A DNA stretch of 64,000 bases from Porodaedalea pini. Its lineage: Eukaryota > Basidiomycota > Agaricomycetes > Hymenochaetales > Hymenochaetaceae. The translations under genes were made by a program, and so were the position numbers. Where the stretch lies: assembly GCA_002794775.1 (NCBI GenBank), contig NBAY01000123.1:1-64000 (forward strand), in the 5' to 3' direction. The stretch's first letter is position 1, and each line of letters opens with the position of its first letter. The notes under the pieces are model-generated. The model worked only from the letters and a program-made list of their open reading frames with translations, had not been told where the DNA came from and did no database searches. This document shows, in pieces, positions 29,927-41,790 of this stretch.

Positions 29927-31640
29927 TCAGATTCGGATTCGGATTTGGAATCGGACTGGGTCCGTAGTACTGCATCTGCAGCTCCGGCGGCGCGCCATAC
30001 GGCATCCCCATCCCCGCATTCCCGTTCTGTTGCTGCTGTTGCTGAAGCGGGTAGTGGTTCTGCTGAGACTGATAGGATTGTTGTTACTGTTGGTACGTCG
30101 TCTGTCCTTGCCCTGCCCCTGCGTGTACGTCTCTTGACCACGTCCGCGATTCTGATTCTGATTCTGCGAGTACGAGCCAGAGAACTGCGCACCCCCACCC
30201 AGCCCGATGCCGAGTTCCATCCCCGGCAATGGATCCGACACACGCGCCCAGCCGCCCATATCCATATCCATCTCGACGTCCGCCATCTCTGCACCCCCGC
30301 CGCCGCTGTCTATCGATGCCGTCGCGGCCCAGCGCCGATCCATATTTGAGGCCGGATTGGGATTAGAATGGGGATGAATGAGCGCAGGCACCTCCTCCAG
30401 ACCTGTCGCGTAACCTTGTGCCTGTCCATGGAATCGCGATGTGTATCCCTGGCCCTGACTATCTCCCTGACCTTGATTCTGGTTCTGGCCCAAACCCTGT
30501 GCCTGCGAAAGCGCAGAAAGCGGCTGCACATTCCCCTGCACCGCGGCGGATGCAGACGAGTACGGTGGATGCGCAGGATATCGATATCCATACGGTCCAA
30601 TATTATACGGCCCCGTCCCTCCCACTCCTCCACTTGCCGTCCCTGCTCCCATCCCCGTTCTCATGCTAGAGTCAGGCTCACTCCTAGGCGCACCAATGCA
30701 TCTCGTCCTCGCCCTCGCTCTAGCCGCAGAAGACACGCCAACCGTACCCGCACCGGACTCAGATGCCGCAGGTCCACGTCGCGCGTAGGGCGGACGGAGG
30801 GCCGAATTCGGGGCGACGGAGGTGCGTGATTTGGGATTGGTGTTGGTGTTGGTGTTGGTGTTGGTGCGCGATGTGACTGGCGAGAAGCCCAGTGTCGAAC
30901 CCGTCGTCGACGTTGACCTAACCCTTCCCCACCCCACGCGCATTGGCATCCCATACTGCTGCGGTGCATATGGGGACTCCACGTCCGACAATCGCAGCTC
31001 GCGCTCGCTTCCGTGTCGGTATCGTGGTCGACGTCCGTGTCCGGCGGCGTTGTCTTGTGCTCATACTCGCGCTCATGGTCGAAGGACTGTTCGAGGTTAA
31101 GAAAGACATCATAGTCGTGCGAGCGGTCGTGATCTGGGGAGGCGCGTGGTGTTGTGGAGCGCGAGGGCGACACGGAGGTGCGTAGGTGGATGTTTGTCGA
31201 GGTGGAAGTCGGGAATTTCTGCGTATGCGCACTAGGCGTTGCGCACAGGAACGTATTCAGTGCACGCGCGGTAGCGTTCTCGAGCTGTTTGTCACCCACC
31301 GTCAATACCTCTATAACGAACGAATAATAATAAAATGAAATGCACATAATCAAACTGCTCTGCACTTCTCTACACCAAACTCAGACCCAAGCACGCCGTC
31401 GCCACATCTAACAACCTCAACGCCTGCTTCTCATCTCCACTCGGCTCGATCGCAAACCGGAAGTCGACGCCGTACTTGCCTGCGACGGACCGCTGGGCGG
31501 TGAAGGACGTAGAGAAGGCGCGCCACTCGTCAAACGTGTGCGTGCAGTTGATTTTGATGGCGCGGTATGGGCGGGAAACGCGGGGTTTGACATTTCTGGG
31601 AAGATGGTTCCGGAGGGTGGTCTATCCTAGCGGCGATGGA
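29927..31640 (-). CDS. Gln/Asn/Gly-rich hypothetical protein
   Basis: I do not recognise it. A 354-codon minus-strand frame (29927-30991) is rich in Ser, Gly, Gln and Asn, with QGQGQ- and NQNQN-type runs and an Asp/Met acidic patch (MADVEMDMDMGGWARV). A plausible upstream exon (around 31230-31310) reads EVLTVGDKQLENATARALNT and joins over a short intron to DEWRAFSTSFTAQRSVAGKY and IEPSGDEKQALRLLDVA, which looks like a folded N-terminal part. The join near 31000 needs a frame change or an unplaced intron. Low complexity is common in fungal regulators and RNA-binding proteins, but no function is claimed. Confidence 0.4.
30838..30870 (+). repeat. GGTGTT hexanucleotide microsatellite
   Basis: About five tandem GGTGTT units inside the low-complexity gene. 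On the coding strand they give a Thr-Asn repeat. Confidence 0.8.
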
Positions 31641-32201
31641 GGCAAAAGCGTCACGTCTAGATAGGTACGTATGCGATGTTCTGTCGTCGGCCAAGCTCGA
31701 GTGGTCGTCGTTCGTCGTCCACGGGAGAGGAGAGAAGACAGACGGCTTAAACCGACGAGAGGCGTGTCCTGCGCGTAGGGAGAATTTGCAGGAGCGGTGC
31801 GTAGACAAGGACCTCGTTCCCGCCTCATCGCATGGATAGCGGCCAATAGTCGAACTGATAACCTCGTCCGTCGACAAGTGCTTACCTTCAAGTCGATAAG
31901 TAAAAGTACTTGAACCCTGTCCACAAATACACTCCGGGATAGATGAGCTGGCGGAAGAGGCGAATGAACAAAGGTTGCCGATTGTCAGTACTCGCTGAGG
32001 AGCATCGAAGTAGGCGTCCCGCTTGTCGAGTACGTAGTTCTTTCGATCTACTTTATATTCTTGAAACACTACTACGGCCATAAAGTCGACTGTTAGCAGA
32101 ACTGCAAACACCATACATGCCTCTGCGACCACGTCAGGTCGCTTGCATGCATGTTTGAGATGAGTTGTTGGTTCGTGTTTGAAATAGGGACGTAGATCCA
32201 A
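31641..32201 (-). other. Open frame of unknown status
   Basis: A minus-strand frame stays open for 223 codons (31530-32201) from an ATG at 32201. It has a hydrophobic start (VFAVLLTVDFMAVVVFQEY) and a Ser-rich remainder. No domain was recognised and the 3' part overlaps the likely exon of the neighbouring hypothetical gene in another frame. It could be a 5' exon series of that gene or chance. Confidence 0.25.
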
Positions 32202-32220
32202 CCGTTTTCGTAAAGGTCTC

Positions 32221-32388
32221 TCTTCGATCCAGCCTCTGCTATTTTATTTTCTCATCGAAGCGGGAATATTAATGACGTTTGCTCGTCGTTCATCTTATCA
32301 TTCTCATATGCTGCCTCACTTTTCTTATTGAGAGTAAGTTAACCGTCGAACAGGCAATCTTACAACCGACCTCCTCCACCAGACAATG
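32221..32388 (+). repeat. Dispersed repeat, copy 2
   Basis: Partner of 17851-18030. It begins directly upstream of the open frame starting at 32201, as copy 1 begins 80 bases upstream of the dehydrogenase. Confidence 0.8.
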
Positions 32389-32656
32389 ATACTGTAATGA
32401 CCAATGTTAATCAGACCTTGAGAAACTCACATAATTATAGTGACACCATAACTTACCAAACGGCCAAGCAACATAGCATTTGCCTGTCTCTAAGAGTTTC
32501 AAGACGTAGTCTATTTTTTTTTTTCCCTTCTCATAAGTATCATACATCACGTGATCAGGGGCTGTGCACATATTTTTGGAAACAGCTGTAATTAGTACCT
32601 AAGTGAACTATTATTAATATTGTCTTCTCAATGATTCCCAACCACCCTTCACTGGC

Positions 32657-34124
32657 ATGGATTATATAACTAAGCTAGGTCATATCCTTTCCAGTTCTCC
32701 GTACGTACGAACAGTTCCAGAGCTCTCTTTTAGCCAAAGCGTCCTAACGAGTCTGCAGGACAACTATCGAATTAATCCCAGGTAACGGACAAGAATGGCT
32801 CGAATCCTTCCCGCAAAACGCACATGCACCCTTTCTCTTCGTCGAAGGTAACCTCGGCGTGCCAGAGAAGATCTTGTACAAGACATATTTGGCAGCTATC
32901 AAACTTCTGGGAGAGCCCAGATTATATCGTCAGACTCTCCAATCAATTCCAGCTGAAGACAGATTCGGACTCGGGGATAGACAAGCTAAAGATGCACTTG
33001 CTCTTACCAGCATCCTCCTTCTCGCGAACCCCGCGCATCAGACCGCGCTGAACATCCGGAAGACGATTATTTTTAGTTCGAGATCAGCCACCGAGCGTAA
33101 GCGAGCCTGCACCGCAGAGCTCGACTTCACAGCGTCGCTTTTGTCCGTGAAACAGTGCGCGAAGGTCTCCATGCTCTGGAATCATCGGCGCGCCCTCCTT
33201 TCTAGCATGTACACACAGATATATCCTGACCCGTGCGAGGTACACGGAAAACCGATCCAGAAGCCCCCGGGTCCTGCTGACGAGGACTTCGTTAAGGTCG
33301 AGTTACCTATCGCTGCGCTGCAGGTCGAGTATGACCTCGCCGCTCGTGCGTGCGAGGTGTACCCGCGAAACTACTATGCATGGCATCATCGCTCGCTGTG
33401 CCTCCAGTCCTGTCTCGCCTCTTACACCCGCCGGTCCCGGTCCAGGTCCAGCAACATTTCCACCTCTATCCATGTCAGTTCAGACACCGTCGATTCGCAT
33501 CTTACAGACCTCACGACCGTTCTGACGACCGAGCTCGCACACACCAAACGCTGGATCGAGCGACACATCTCCGACCACTCCGCGGTCGACTATGCGTGCC
33601 GGGTCGTTCAGGCGCTCGGTACTCTCCCTCGTCCCCATCCCTCTCTCCACTCCACTCCTCAATCCGATCCCAAGTCCGACTCGGAATTGCAGTCAAAATC
33701 AGATGCGGAATCGGAATCAGAATCGTTGCAAGTACGATATACAACGGAATGCATTCGACACGCGTTGGATCTGGTGCAGGCGTATCCCTCCCACGAGGCG
33801 CTGTGGCTCTACGTGCGCCGGACTCTGCTCATGCTCGTGTCCAGGGACTCGGACTCGGAGTCCGAGTCCGAGTCTGCGGTTGCGGTTGCGAAAGAAGCAG
33901 ACGCGATTGCCAGAAGAGTCGTCACGGAGGCATCGCAGAGATGTCAGGCCAACACCCACACCGACTCCGGCTCTAGTTCTGCCTCTGCCTCTGCCTTTAT
34001 AAATCACGAATTACATACAATCATTCGACATGCGCTTCGTTTTCTTCTCTGGAAAAGCCAAATCCTGAGGATGGTGCGTTTCACTCCGTACTTTTTTGTT
34101 CCGAGGTTTCGTAGTGCTGAATGA
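32657..34124 (+). CDS. Protein prenyltransferase alpha-subunit repeat protein (PTAR1-like)
   Basis: Contains the helical pair repeats of protein prenyltransferase alpha subunits: VSMLWNHRRALL, NYYAWHHRSLCLQ and TKRWIERHISDHSAVDYAC, with the diagnostic Trp-Asn/His-His-Arg cores. The first exon (32657-32700) gives MDYITKLGHILSSSP. A 58-base intron joins it to TTIELIPGNGQEWLESFP and then FLFVEGNLGVPEKILYK, which is the PTAR1-family N-terminus and not that of RAM2 or BET4. A Ser/Glu/Asp-rich insert (SDSESESESES) lies late in the protein. The likely role is as an alpha-like subunit of a prenyltransferase; the partner is unknown here. The last residues (after about 34070) may instead be intron. Confidence 0.85.
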
Positions 34125-34358
34125 AGTACACCTGAAGACCGACTCATCGGATACAGGATACGACTTCTTCACTTCAGCATGCATCCATTTCAGCGCGGCA
34201 GCGTCAGCGAAGAGTAGCGCCGCATTGCTGCGGACCATATCATCCATCGAGTAGCTGTTATATACTGTTCGCCGACATGAAATAACAGCAAAAGATTCCA
34301 GCACTCTCAGGCTCAACATTCATTTTTTTAAAATACACATACAGAGGCACGGAGAATG

Positions 34359-37300
34359 TCACCGCATCACCGCCCACTCCTCTCTAGCCGGGTCCCCCTC
34401 CGGCGGGAAGAAACCCCCAGCACCCACACCCACATTCCCGTTCACTGCATTTTGCGGCGGCGGCGGTTGTGGTGCCCCTCCCGGACCAGCCATCGCATTC
34501 CTCTGCTCCTCCTCCTCCCTCCTTCGCCTCTCAAACCACCGTCCCCGTACATACATAAGCACAGACACAACAAGACACAGCACAACAAGCAGCATCGTCT
34601 CCGCAAAGTCGTCTACGTTCTCTTCTTCTCGCTCCCGTCGTCCCGGCCCACGCATGGCGCCTTCGAAGTAGTCTTCGGGCCCGAAGTCGCCTTCGCGCTC
34701 ATTCTCAGCGGCGCGTCGGTCGCGCGCCCACTAGGTGATGCAATAGAAATTCAGTGGGCGAGGAGGAAAAGATAGAGAAGTAGGCATACCTGGATGGGAT
34801 CGTCCTCACTTAAACGGCGCTCCTCAGTTGCGCGCATACGCCGTTTGTGGTCATCCCGCGCCTTGCCCTTGTACCATTGCGCGTCATCAGACGTATCGAC
34901 ATATTCATCATCGACATGCTTCGCGGCGAGCTCGCTTTCGCGCTCCCCTTGCGATCCGCCTAGGGTCTGTTGCTCCGCCTGTGGTTCGTATTCTGCTGTG
35001 AATGATGTTTGGAACAAATTAGGACGCTGCTTCGGAGAATCTTGAAGGTTTAAGTTGTACCTTCCTCGGGCCAGAAGGATAGCCCGTTCTGACCGCCCAT
35101 TAATGTGTGCCACATGCTGCGAACGTGCAGTTTGATTAAAGAGAGCACAACAGGCAGGTATGCCTCGCTGTTCGTCTCGAGCGCCAGGTCATAGTGGCGC
35201 TTTGCAAGGTGGAAGTCCTGCAGATTCAAGTCGACCATTCAAGTCAGCATTCGCCACAGGTGAAAAGAATGGGAAGGGAAAGTGCAAAAAGTCTTACCTG
35301 CGGCACGCCAACTCCATTCTCATACATCCACCCTAAGTTCCACATCGCAAGCGCACTGACTTGCGTGTCAACCGCGGACTGGTAAAACGCCGCCGCACGT
35401 TCCCAACGCGTCTCCTCTGGCGTGTCGGGCACGCCGAGCCCGTGATAATAGTAATCGCCGACCTTGACCAGCGCGTCGACGTTCCGCTGGTATGCGGAGC
35501 GCATCCACTGCGTGAGGGCCAGATGCGCAGTGTCATTCGACGGGGTGAGCGGCGCGAATCGGGTTAAGCGCAGGATGCTCTTGTCTGTTGGGGAGCGAGT
35601 GTCAATTCACATGGTTTTTCATCGCATGGTTTTTCATTTATGAATAGCAGACAGACCTTGGTCGAGGATATACGCCAGGTTATTCTGCGCACTCTCGATG
35701 CCCCTCTCAGAAGCTATCCACCACCTGAGCATCGCGTCTTCCTTTGCTCTCTCCGTACCGATCTTCCAGCGCGCCTCGCCCTCCCTCACAGGGTCGTCCG
35801 CCCACGCGCCCCGCTCGGCAACAAGCTTGTAGAAAGAGACTGCCATTGCACATGAGCCTTGTACATGGTGCGGCGGACTTGCAGGGTTCTGTGCGGAGAC
35901 GGCGTGGATCTCTGCCAGGTAGTAGTATGGTTCAAACGGCGAGCCGTGTCGGATTGCACTTTCGAAGTAGGTCGTAGCGAGTTTTAAGTCACCCTTTTCT
36001 GAAGCAAAAAAATTAGATGAGAGACCCTACGTAGAGTGAGCAGAATACGCACGGTACTGGTACTTTCCGAGGTTCACCTGAGCCTCCGCCAGTTCCTGGT
36101 TAGCCGCAATCATAAAATGCGCGATGGCCTTCTTCATATCGCGCTTCCCATCCACAAGGCCATCGCGTAGAATGATACCCAACCCGTTATGGCACTCTTT
36201 CTCGCCGAACTCCGCGCCACGCTCGAACCACAATTTCGCCATCGCAGCGTCCTGCTTCACGCCCTCGCCGCGCAGGTACATACGACCGAGATAGCCTGCG
36301 GACGCCGCCGCGAAGCTCAGCGTACCATCCTCCTTCTGCTCCTGCTTTGGCGGCGGCGTCGGCGTACCCGGCGTGTCGCGCGGCCATACCTGGCGCGCGA
36401 TGCGCAGGAAGTAGCTCCGTGCTCGCACATAGTCGCGTGGGATGGCGCCGACGCCTTCCGCACCTGATGCAGCCCCACCCGCTAGCGCATATATGGAGCC
36501 TTGGTAGAATATCTTGCCCAGGCGGTATGCGAAGTCGATTTCGCCCCGGTCTGCGTTAAACTGCATGGAGCATTGTAAATGTAACTTTTGGCGACCCGTA
36601 TCTCACATACCATGTAATACTCGAGAACATCTTCCCATGTCTCGCCCGCTTGACGAGCAGACGCTGCTTTAATGACAGCCCTGTGCGCATTCGGGCCCGT
36701 AGACGCAACGCTTGCGCCCGGCCCGTACGCGCCGCCTTCGAGATCAGATAGTCTCGTCGTCGTGTGTAGCAATGTGCGTCCGCCCGGCGGACCCGAAAGG
36801 AACTTCGCCATAGCTGAACACGCTAGTCAATAATGACATTCTTCGACATTAGATGAAAGGAAAGTTTACACTGCTCCGCTGCCATCTGGTACCATTCAAG
36901 CGCCTGCGTGCAGTCGTCATTGACGCCTATACCGGCCCAGTGTCGGTAGCCGAGGGTCATTTGCGCTCCTTGGTCCCCGCCGTGCGCTGCAAAGGTGTAG
37001 TACAGAAGCGCCTTCGCCTGGTCTACTTCTACGACCGTGTCGTACCCTGTCGCATGGAAGAATGCGAGCATGGCCTGAGATGTCGCGTTTCCGGTCAATG
37101 AAGCGTGCGTCGAGTAGGCCTCGAAGGCTCGGGTGACGTTGTGCAACAATGGGGATAAATGGAACTGCAAGGAGTATAATAAGCTCCAGCAGCAGCAGAG
37201 CAAAGACAAAAACGTAGCATACCAGCGAGACATGCGCAAGCTTGTACAGCGCATCCATGTGTCCGAGATCAATAGCATGTTCCAGCAAGTCCACAACCTT

Positions 37301-37920
37301 CACTGCCTTCCCGTGCATTTCCTCCTTCCTCTTCCCCGTCGCCCAGCCGTCCTTGCCAAACCTCGCCCTTAAGAATCGCGGCACCCACGATTGCTGGCGC
37401 AGTTTGTAGATGATGCGGATTGTGCTTGCGATTGGACCTTGCTGATTAGGGAAGAGAGTCGCGAGGAGCGAGTTTGGTTGTGGGTCGAGGAATCCTGGTG
37501 TGTTTTGTACTGGAGGGTAGGCGGTGATGCCTGCGAGAGCATGGAGAGCCTGTTTGTAGGCTTTGTTGGCTACTTGTATATGATACGCATGTTCAAAGGA
37601 GTCTTTTGGGAGAAGGAAACATGTACTATGCACATACCCTCTGCCATCGGATCGTATGAAGGTGGAGCGGCATGCTCAGCGTTTTGAGGATCAGTTGTTT
37701 GCGCACTTGGAACAGAACTTGTAGTTGCCTTTTCATTTTGAGAATATTAGCAGGATACACACATAATTAAATTCAACCTACTCACTGCATCGCTCAACGA
37801 CAACGGACTCCCGTCAGCACCATCCTCGAGTCTCCCAACGGCCAACGTCGCGAGCACGACAACGCAGAATCCAATCCAGCTCGCCTTCCGCTTGCCGAAG
37901 CAGGATTTAGAGTCCCCCAT
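34359..37920 (-). CDS. hrd3: ERAD adaptor HRD3/SEL1L
   Basis: ER-lumenal SEL1-repeat protein that recruits misfolded glycoproteins to the HRD1 ubiquitin ligase. The N-terminal signal peptide is MGDSKSCFGKRKASWIGFCV plus a hydrophobic continuation. SEL1 repeats run through the protein: AMLAFFHATGY, AKALLYYTFAAHGGDQGAQM, TLGYRHWAGIGV, ALEWYQMAAEQ, YLGRMYLRGEGV, AKLWFERGAEFGEKECHNGL, NNLAYILDQ, VGDYYYHGLGVP and MWNLGWMYENGVGVPQ. The 3' part has HLAKRHYDLALETNSEAYLP, an acidic linker, a single C-terminal membrane helix (ETMLLVVLCLVVSVLMYV) and a Pro/Gly-rich cytosolic tail. About nine introns are present. The 5' end and tail fit the family and no lesion is visible. Confidence 0.92.
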
Positions 37921-38729
37921 AGCTCTCCTAAGACCAGCCGTGTCCTTAGGGGCAAACACAGAGAAAAGTTCTGGAAGGCAGACTAATCTTGTGGTCGCGG
38001 TCGGTGACACGTAGATCGGTCCATGGACGTGTGCACCACGTGACGTCGATCGCTCGTGTCGTGACGATCGCCGTGTCCGAGTCTCGTTCGTTTACTCCTC
38101 CATCTACGCTCTACAGCATTCCCGGCAGCTATTCTTGACAACAACAGTCTTGAAAATTCTCCCAGAAGCATATCTCATAAACTCTCACTTTTGCTCCAGA
38201 TTACTACAGACGTATTCAATAATCCAAACTCCGAGTCGAGACCACGGCATTCAAGTACAAAAGCGACAAGTTTAAAGCAAACTTCACGACTCTCAAGGTC
38301 TACAGCTTTGACTTCTAAGGCAACTATGTGACAGCTCACCCTCATCCGCCTGCGAGGAAGAGGATGAGATACCTTAATAAGATATACGACTCATCTGACA
38401 CACTTCACGCCGAAGACATAGTATGAGACCTGCTCAGGCTGCTAGGTCTTCCGAGTCGCCACGCCTTCTGCATCATAGTAGATGAAAGAAAGCTCCACGG
38501 CCGACTCAGACTCATGCATGTTCTTGGAATGCCTTAGCAGAGCCTTCATAAGGAAATCAATTTTATAATATGGATTGTCGACTTCTTGTATTGCTTTGAC
38601 AATATTCTTTTTCTCAATGGCACTTGGAGGATTGTTCTGCCCCGATGCATATGGTTGAGCTTGTTTTTAGGGGGTTTATGCATTCTGTCCAGGCTCCAGA
38701 CAAAGACTGATCAATATTCTCAGTATCTG
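37921..38729. other. Intergenic region
   Basis: Upstream of hrd3. No supported gene. Confidence 0.4.
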
Positions 38730-39535
38730 ATATGTACTTTCAAGACACTGCATATCTACTTCCCATTTTTGCTAAAGGAAACACTGCATTGCTTGACGAT
38801 GGAGTCTATATGAGTCAAGACAATTAAAGCCTTCGTGCTGTGCAATCCGAATACAAGGTCCCCTTTAGCACCTCGCCAAACAGTTTTTGTTTACCATCTC
38901 AGTACTAGTGTAGCAGTTATCATGGCTCTACCGTAAGATGCAACTTGCGACCTAATTGAGACACGAAGCCTCATCCAGGATAGATTGAAGAGTGTAGAAT
39001 GCTATATAATTTATAAACTAGTCAGTCCTCGCGTTCAAACCCCAACTAGAATGATCCGGATCCAAGGACGTGGGTTGCCGACTATATCATTGAGTCTCCC
39101 CCGCTCCCAAATATCTTCCGTCTTTATAGGAACAATCGTGCATTGAATCAACTGATTCCTATCAATCCAATACCGTTTCGTGGATCTCACGCATACGAAA
39201 TTATGTGGATCCATGACTATTTAATTACACTTCATCAACAAGGCCATCTTCGCTCTACACGGCAGCACCAGAGCGTGCGTCACATATTTCGTTGAAGTAT
39301 CCCACTTTGTCTTCATAGACAAGTGCAGCAGGGATTCGAAGATGCACCCCTTCATTTTCATCATGTACATTACGGTAAATCTACGCACAGCTCAGAAAAA
39401 TGCTTCTATAGTTATACTACATTAAAAAAGTTATGAGACAAACGAACTTCTTAGGCTATTGGACTTCAAGAGGATCGAAGACTTTGATACGCGCTTGCAT
39501 AGTGAGCTGCGCTGCCAGTATTACGCCTAGTTAAA
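38730..39535 (+). repeat. Segmental duplication, decayed copy of gene-A unit
   Basis: Matches the reverse complement of about 53740-54870 over upstream, coding and downstream DNA. Shared blocks include CTAAAGGAAACACTGCAT (other copy GTTAAAGAAAACACTGCAT), GAAGCCTCATCCAG, CCCACTTTGTCTTCATAGAC, CATTTTCATCATGTACA and TACGCGCTTGCAT. About 240 bases that encode the N-terminal half of gene A are missing here. Confidence 0.85.
39050..39296 (+). pseudogene. Gene A remnant (unknown family)
   Basis: Codes the C-terminal half of the same protein as 53999-54418 (minus): shared stretches FRLYRNNRALNQLIP, AYEIMWIHDY and HQQGHLR, and the same end RHIFR. Its N-terminal half and start codon are deleted; the upstream DNA matches the promoter of the intact copy and then jumps into the middle of the gene. 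The remaining frame is open. Confidence 0.8.
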
Positions 39536-39696
39536 GGTTGATATGCAAGAAGAAAAATCAAGACTTTGTAATAATACTGAAGGAGTGTCACGTACGGTAT
39601 ACGACATACGTAGATGGCGTCTTTCATGTCGGAACACTAGAGTAGCTCTAAACATCTCTGCAAAGAGTTAACTTTCATCATCGAATATATGAACGA

Positions 39697-40026
39697 CTAA
39701 CCAGCATACAATACGCACTTGTAGTGGTTCGTGACGCTCCAGGTGAAATTGAGCTCGGTAACGAGCTCGCCCTTCCAATACAACTCATACCAGTTCGTCG
39801 TACACAGAGTAATACTGTACCGATCTACATTCATTTCATGCCCCAGTGGATCACCTTAAATCGAGCGAGCGGACTTGTCATAGCATTTGAGGTCAGGAGG
39901 AACGGGGAGAAGCCCTTTCGTAGAGTCCTCGAATGTGAGATGCGTGAGCCCTGCCTGGGACTGAGTGAGTACGCCCTTCATGTTCTCGGTGATCTGAAAG
40001 ACTATCGTGGGGTGATCGCGATACAT
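39697..40026 (-). pseudogene. Gene B remnant with in-frame stop (unknown family)
   Basis: Homologous along its length to the intact gene at 55107-55412: MYRDHPT, GVLTQSQAGLTHLTF, LKCYDKSARS, GDPLGHEMNVDRYSITLCT and NWYELYWKG are shared. Codon 57 is TAA (39856-39858) where the intact copy has Lys (AAA), so the product would be truncated. A 5' untranslated intron just before the ATG is conserved in both copies. Confidence 0.8.
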
Positions 40027-41790
40027 GAGGAATGACCTGGACCTAATAGCAGTCAGTCAATGAGTATACGACTTATGGATTAGACTCACCGACGGTTGTT
40101 CTAGTATGCGAGAATTACGAATGAAGCAGCTATTGTTAACGATTTCGATGCTCTAGCCACCCCGGCACTTCCAGCACGCCTGAATTTATATACTCGAGGA
40201 AAAACAAAGGGAAAGGGAAAGGTTGCTCACGATCGTGCAGAGCCAATTTATCCGTAAAGTTCGAAAATATTGCAAGAATGCCGTAAAGCCGTTATTTTGG
40301 GTCTGGGAAACTAGAGTGCAACGACGCGAAATCGCTCAATCCTGTGAGTACGACTTTCTTAAAATGACTAATACTATAATTTGAAGCCAGTCTTCAAAAG
40401 GCCTCGCGCATTCAAGTTTATCTTGACAATGAGCTTTGCCTACACTGTGATCCTCACGTTGTGTTGCTCCAGGAACAGCTCTCTTAATAGGTCGCTCACT
40501 ATACAGGTAACTCTGGAAGGAATCTTCCCTGAACTTCCGATTTCAATTTGCGGTCCATTAACAACTGTCATCGAGCTACAATTCGAACCTTTCGCCTCTT
40601 TCTGCGCGACGTGTACTCGATAGACATCATATGCACACTGTACTGCATGGAAGAGACGTTGCTCTTCACATCTTGCGGTTATACCCGGCGAAAAAAGTGT
40701 CCTCCCGAATGAATCGGTACCGTGCATCAACATCATTGTGCGAATGATACATATGGTTCTAAAAGGGTGCGGGCCATGACTTTAGGCGTGTACCATTCAG
40801 TCAGTTTATTGAATCTATGGCTAATTGATGAATCAATTCTGCAGATGCATTGAGGATATTCAACGAAACTCCGAGTCGAATTTGAGATTGGTGCTAATAG
40901 AGCAGCGAACGGCAGCCTATAGGCTTTAGCCTTCGAACAGCTTACTTCATACCTGGGCACGCCCTTCCCGTGAGTCTTTGTTTGGTATTTCATGCCAGGA
41001 TGGATCTAAGGAGCTAAGTCTCAATTTTAAGAGACTTCGAAATCTTTAGTCTCGAGGTTGCTGATGAAACTCAGGATCAGGTAAATCGCTCGATCGATGA
41101 AGCATGTCATTCTAAGTCCCCTTTACTTCGGTTGCGATTCCAAAAGAAGACGTAAGTTCATCTCTTGGAGGCGGAGCTCTTCTGGTCCCGCTGGCAGGAG
41201 GTACGTAGTATTCGGCTATTCACGGGTACAAATGAAGCCATTTGTCTTTTATGAGTTCGTCGAGCTTCGAGTAGTTTCGTCATAGTCCTGGAGCTCTTCT
41301 CAGCCGCGAGTTGAGCGCATGTTGGCGCCTGCTGCAAGGAGGAACAACTTCGCAATCGCCTCACATGACGGACTGCTCATCTACCTTGAGCACCGGCGAG
41401 AACTTGTGTTGTTCTTCGGACGAGCTTAGGGCTCGATACGTACGAGTTAGGCTTCCTACAGATGGGGTGCTTAGCTATGCTTAGCGCTTAAGAAGGTCGT
41501 ATACGTGTTTGAATTAGATTTAATTGTGCAATGATCCCACTGCATAAACGCGTCCGAAACGCGTCACAAATAAGGTTTCCGTAAAGCATTGTGTCTTAAA
41601 TTGGAAACGAGTGCGCACGCTGTAGCCACAGCCAACTAAGACGAGTCTTGTAAACCACCCTGATCCCTTCTCTTCTTCAACCACTATCCTCGCCAGCTTG
41701 AGCCCTCATCGCGTTCGCCTGTTTCAAGGAAACCGTCAGAAAGTCGCGTTCGTCGCGCAGTCGCGTCTGGCGTCGAAAATCTCGTCCACA
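40027..41790. other. Intergenic region
   Basis: Minus-strand frames at 40440-40736 and 40733-40993 have no recognisable domain. The promoter-like stretch next to gene B remnant contains a TATATAAAT-type element near 40181. Nothing else is supported. Confidence 0.35.

Noticed and set aside
29513..30349. 278-codon plus-strand frame
   Set aside because: Low-complexity Pro/Ser/Arg composition overlapping the longer minus-strand frame; no domain and no better evidence than its antisense.
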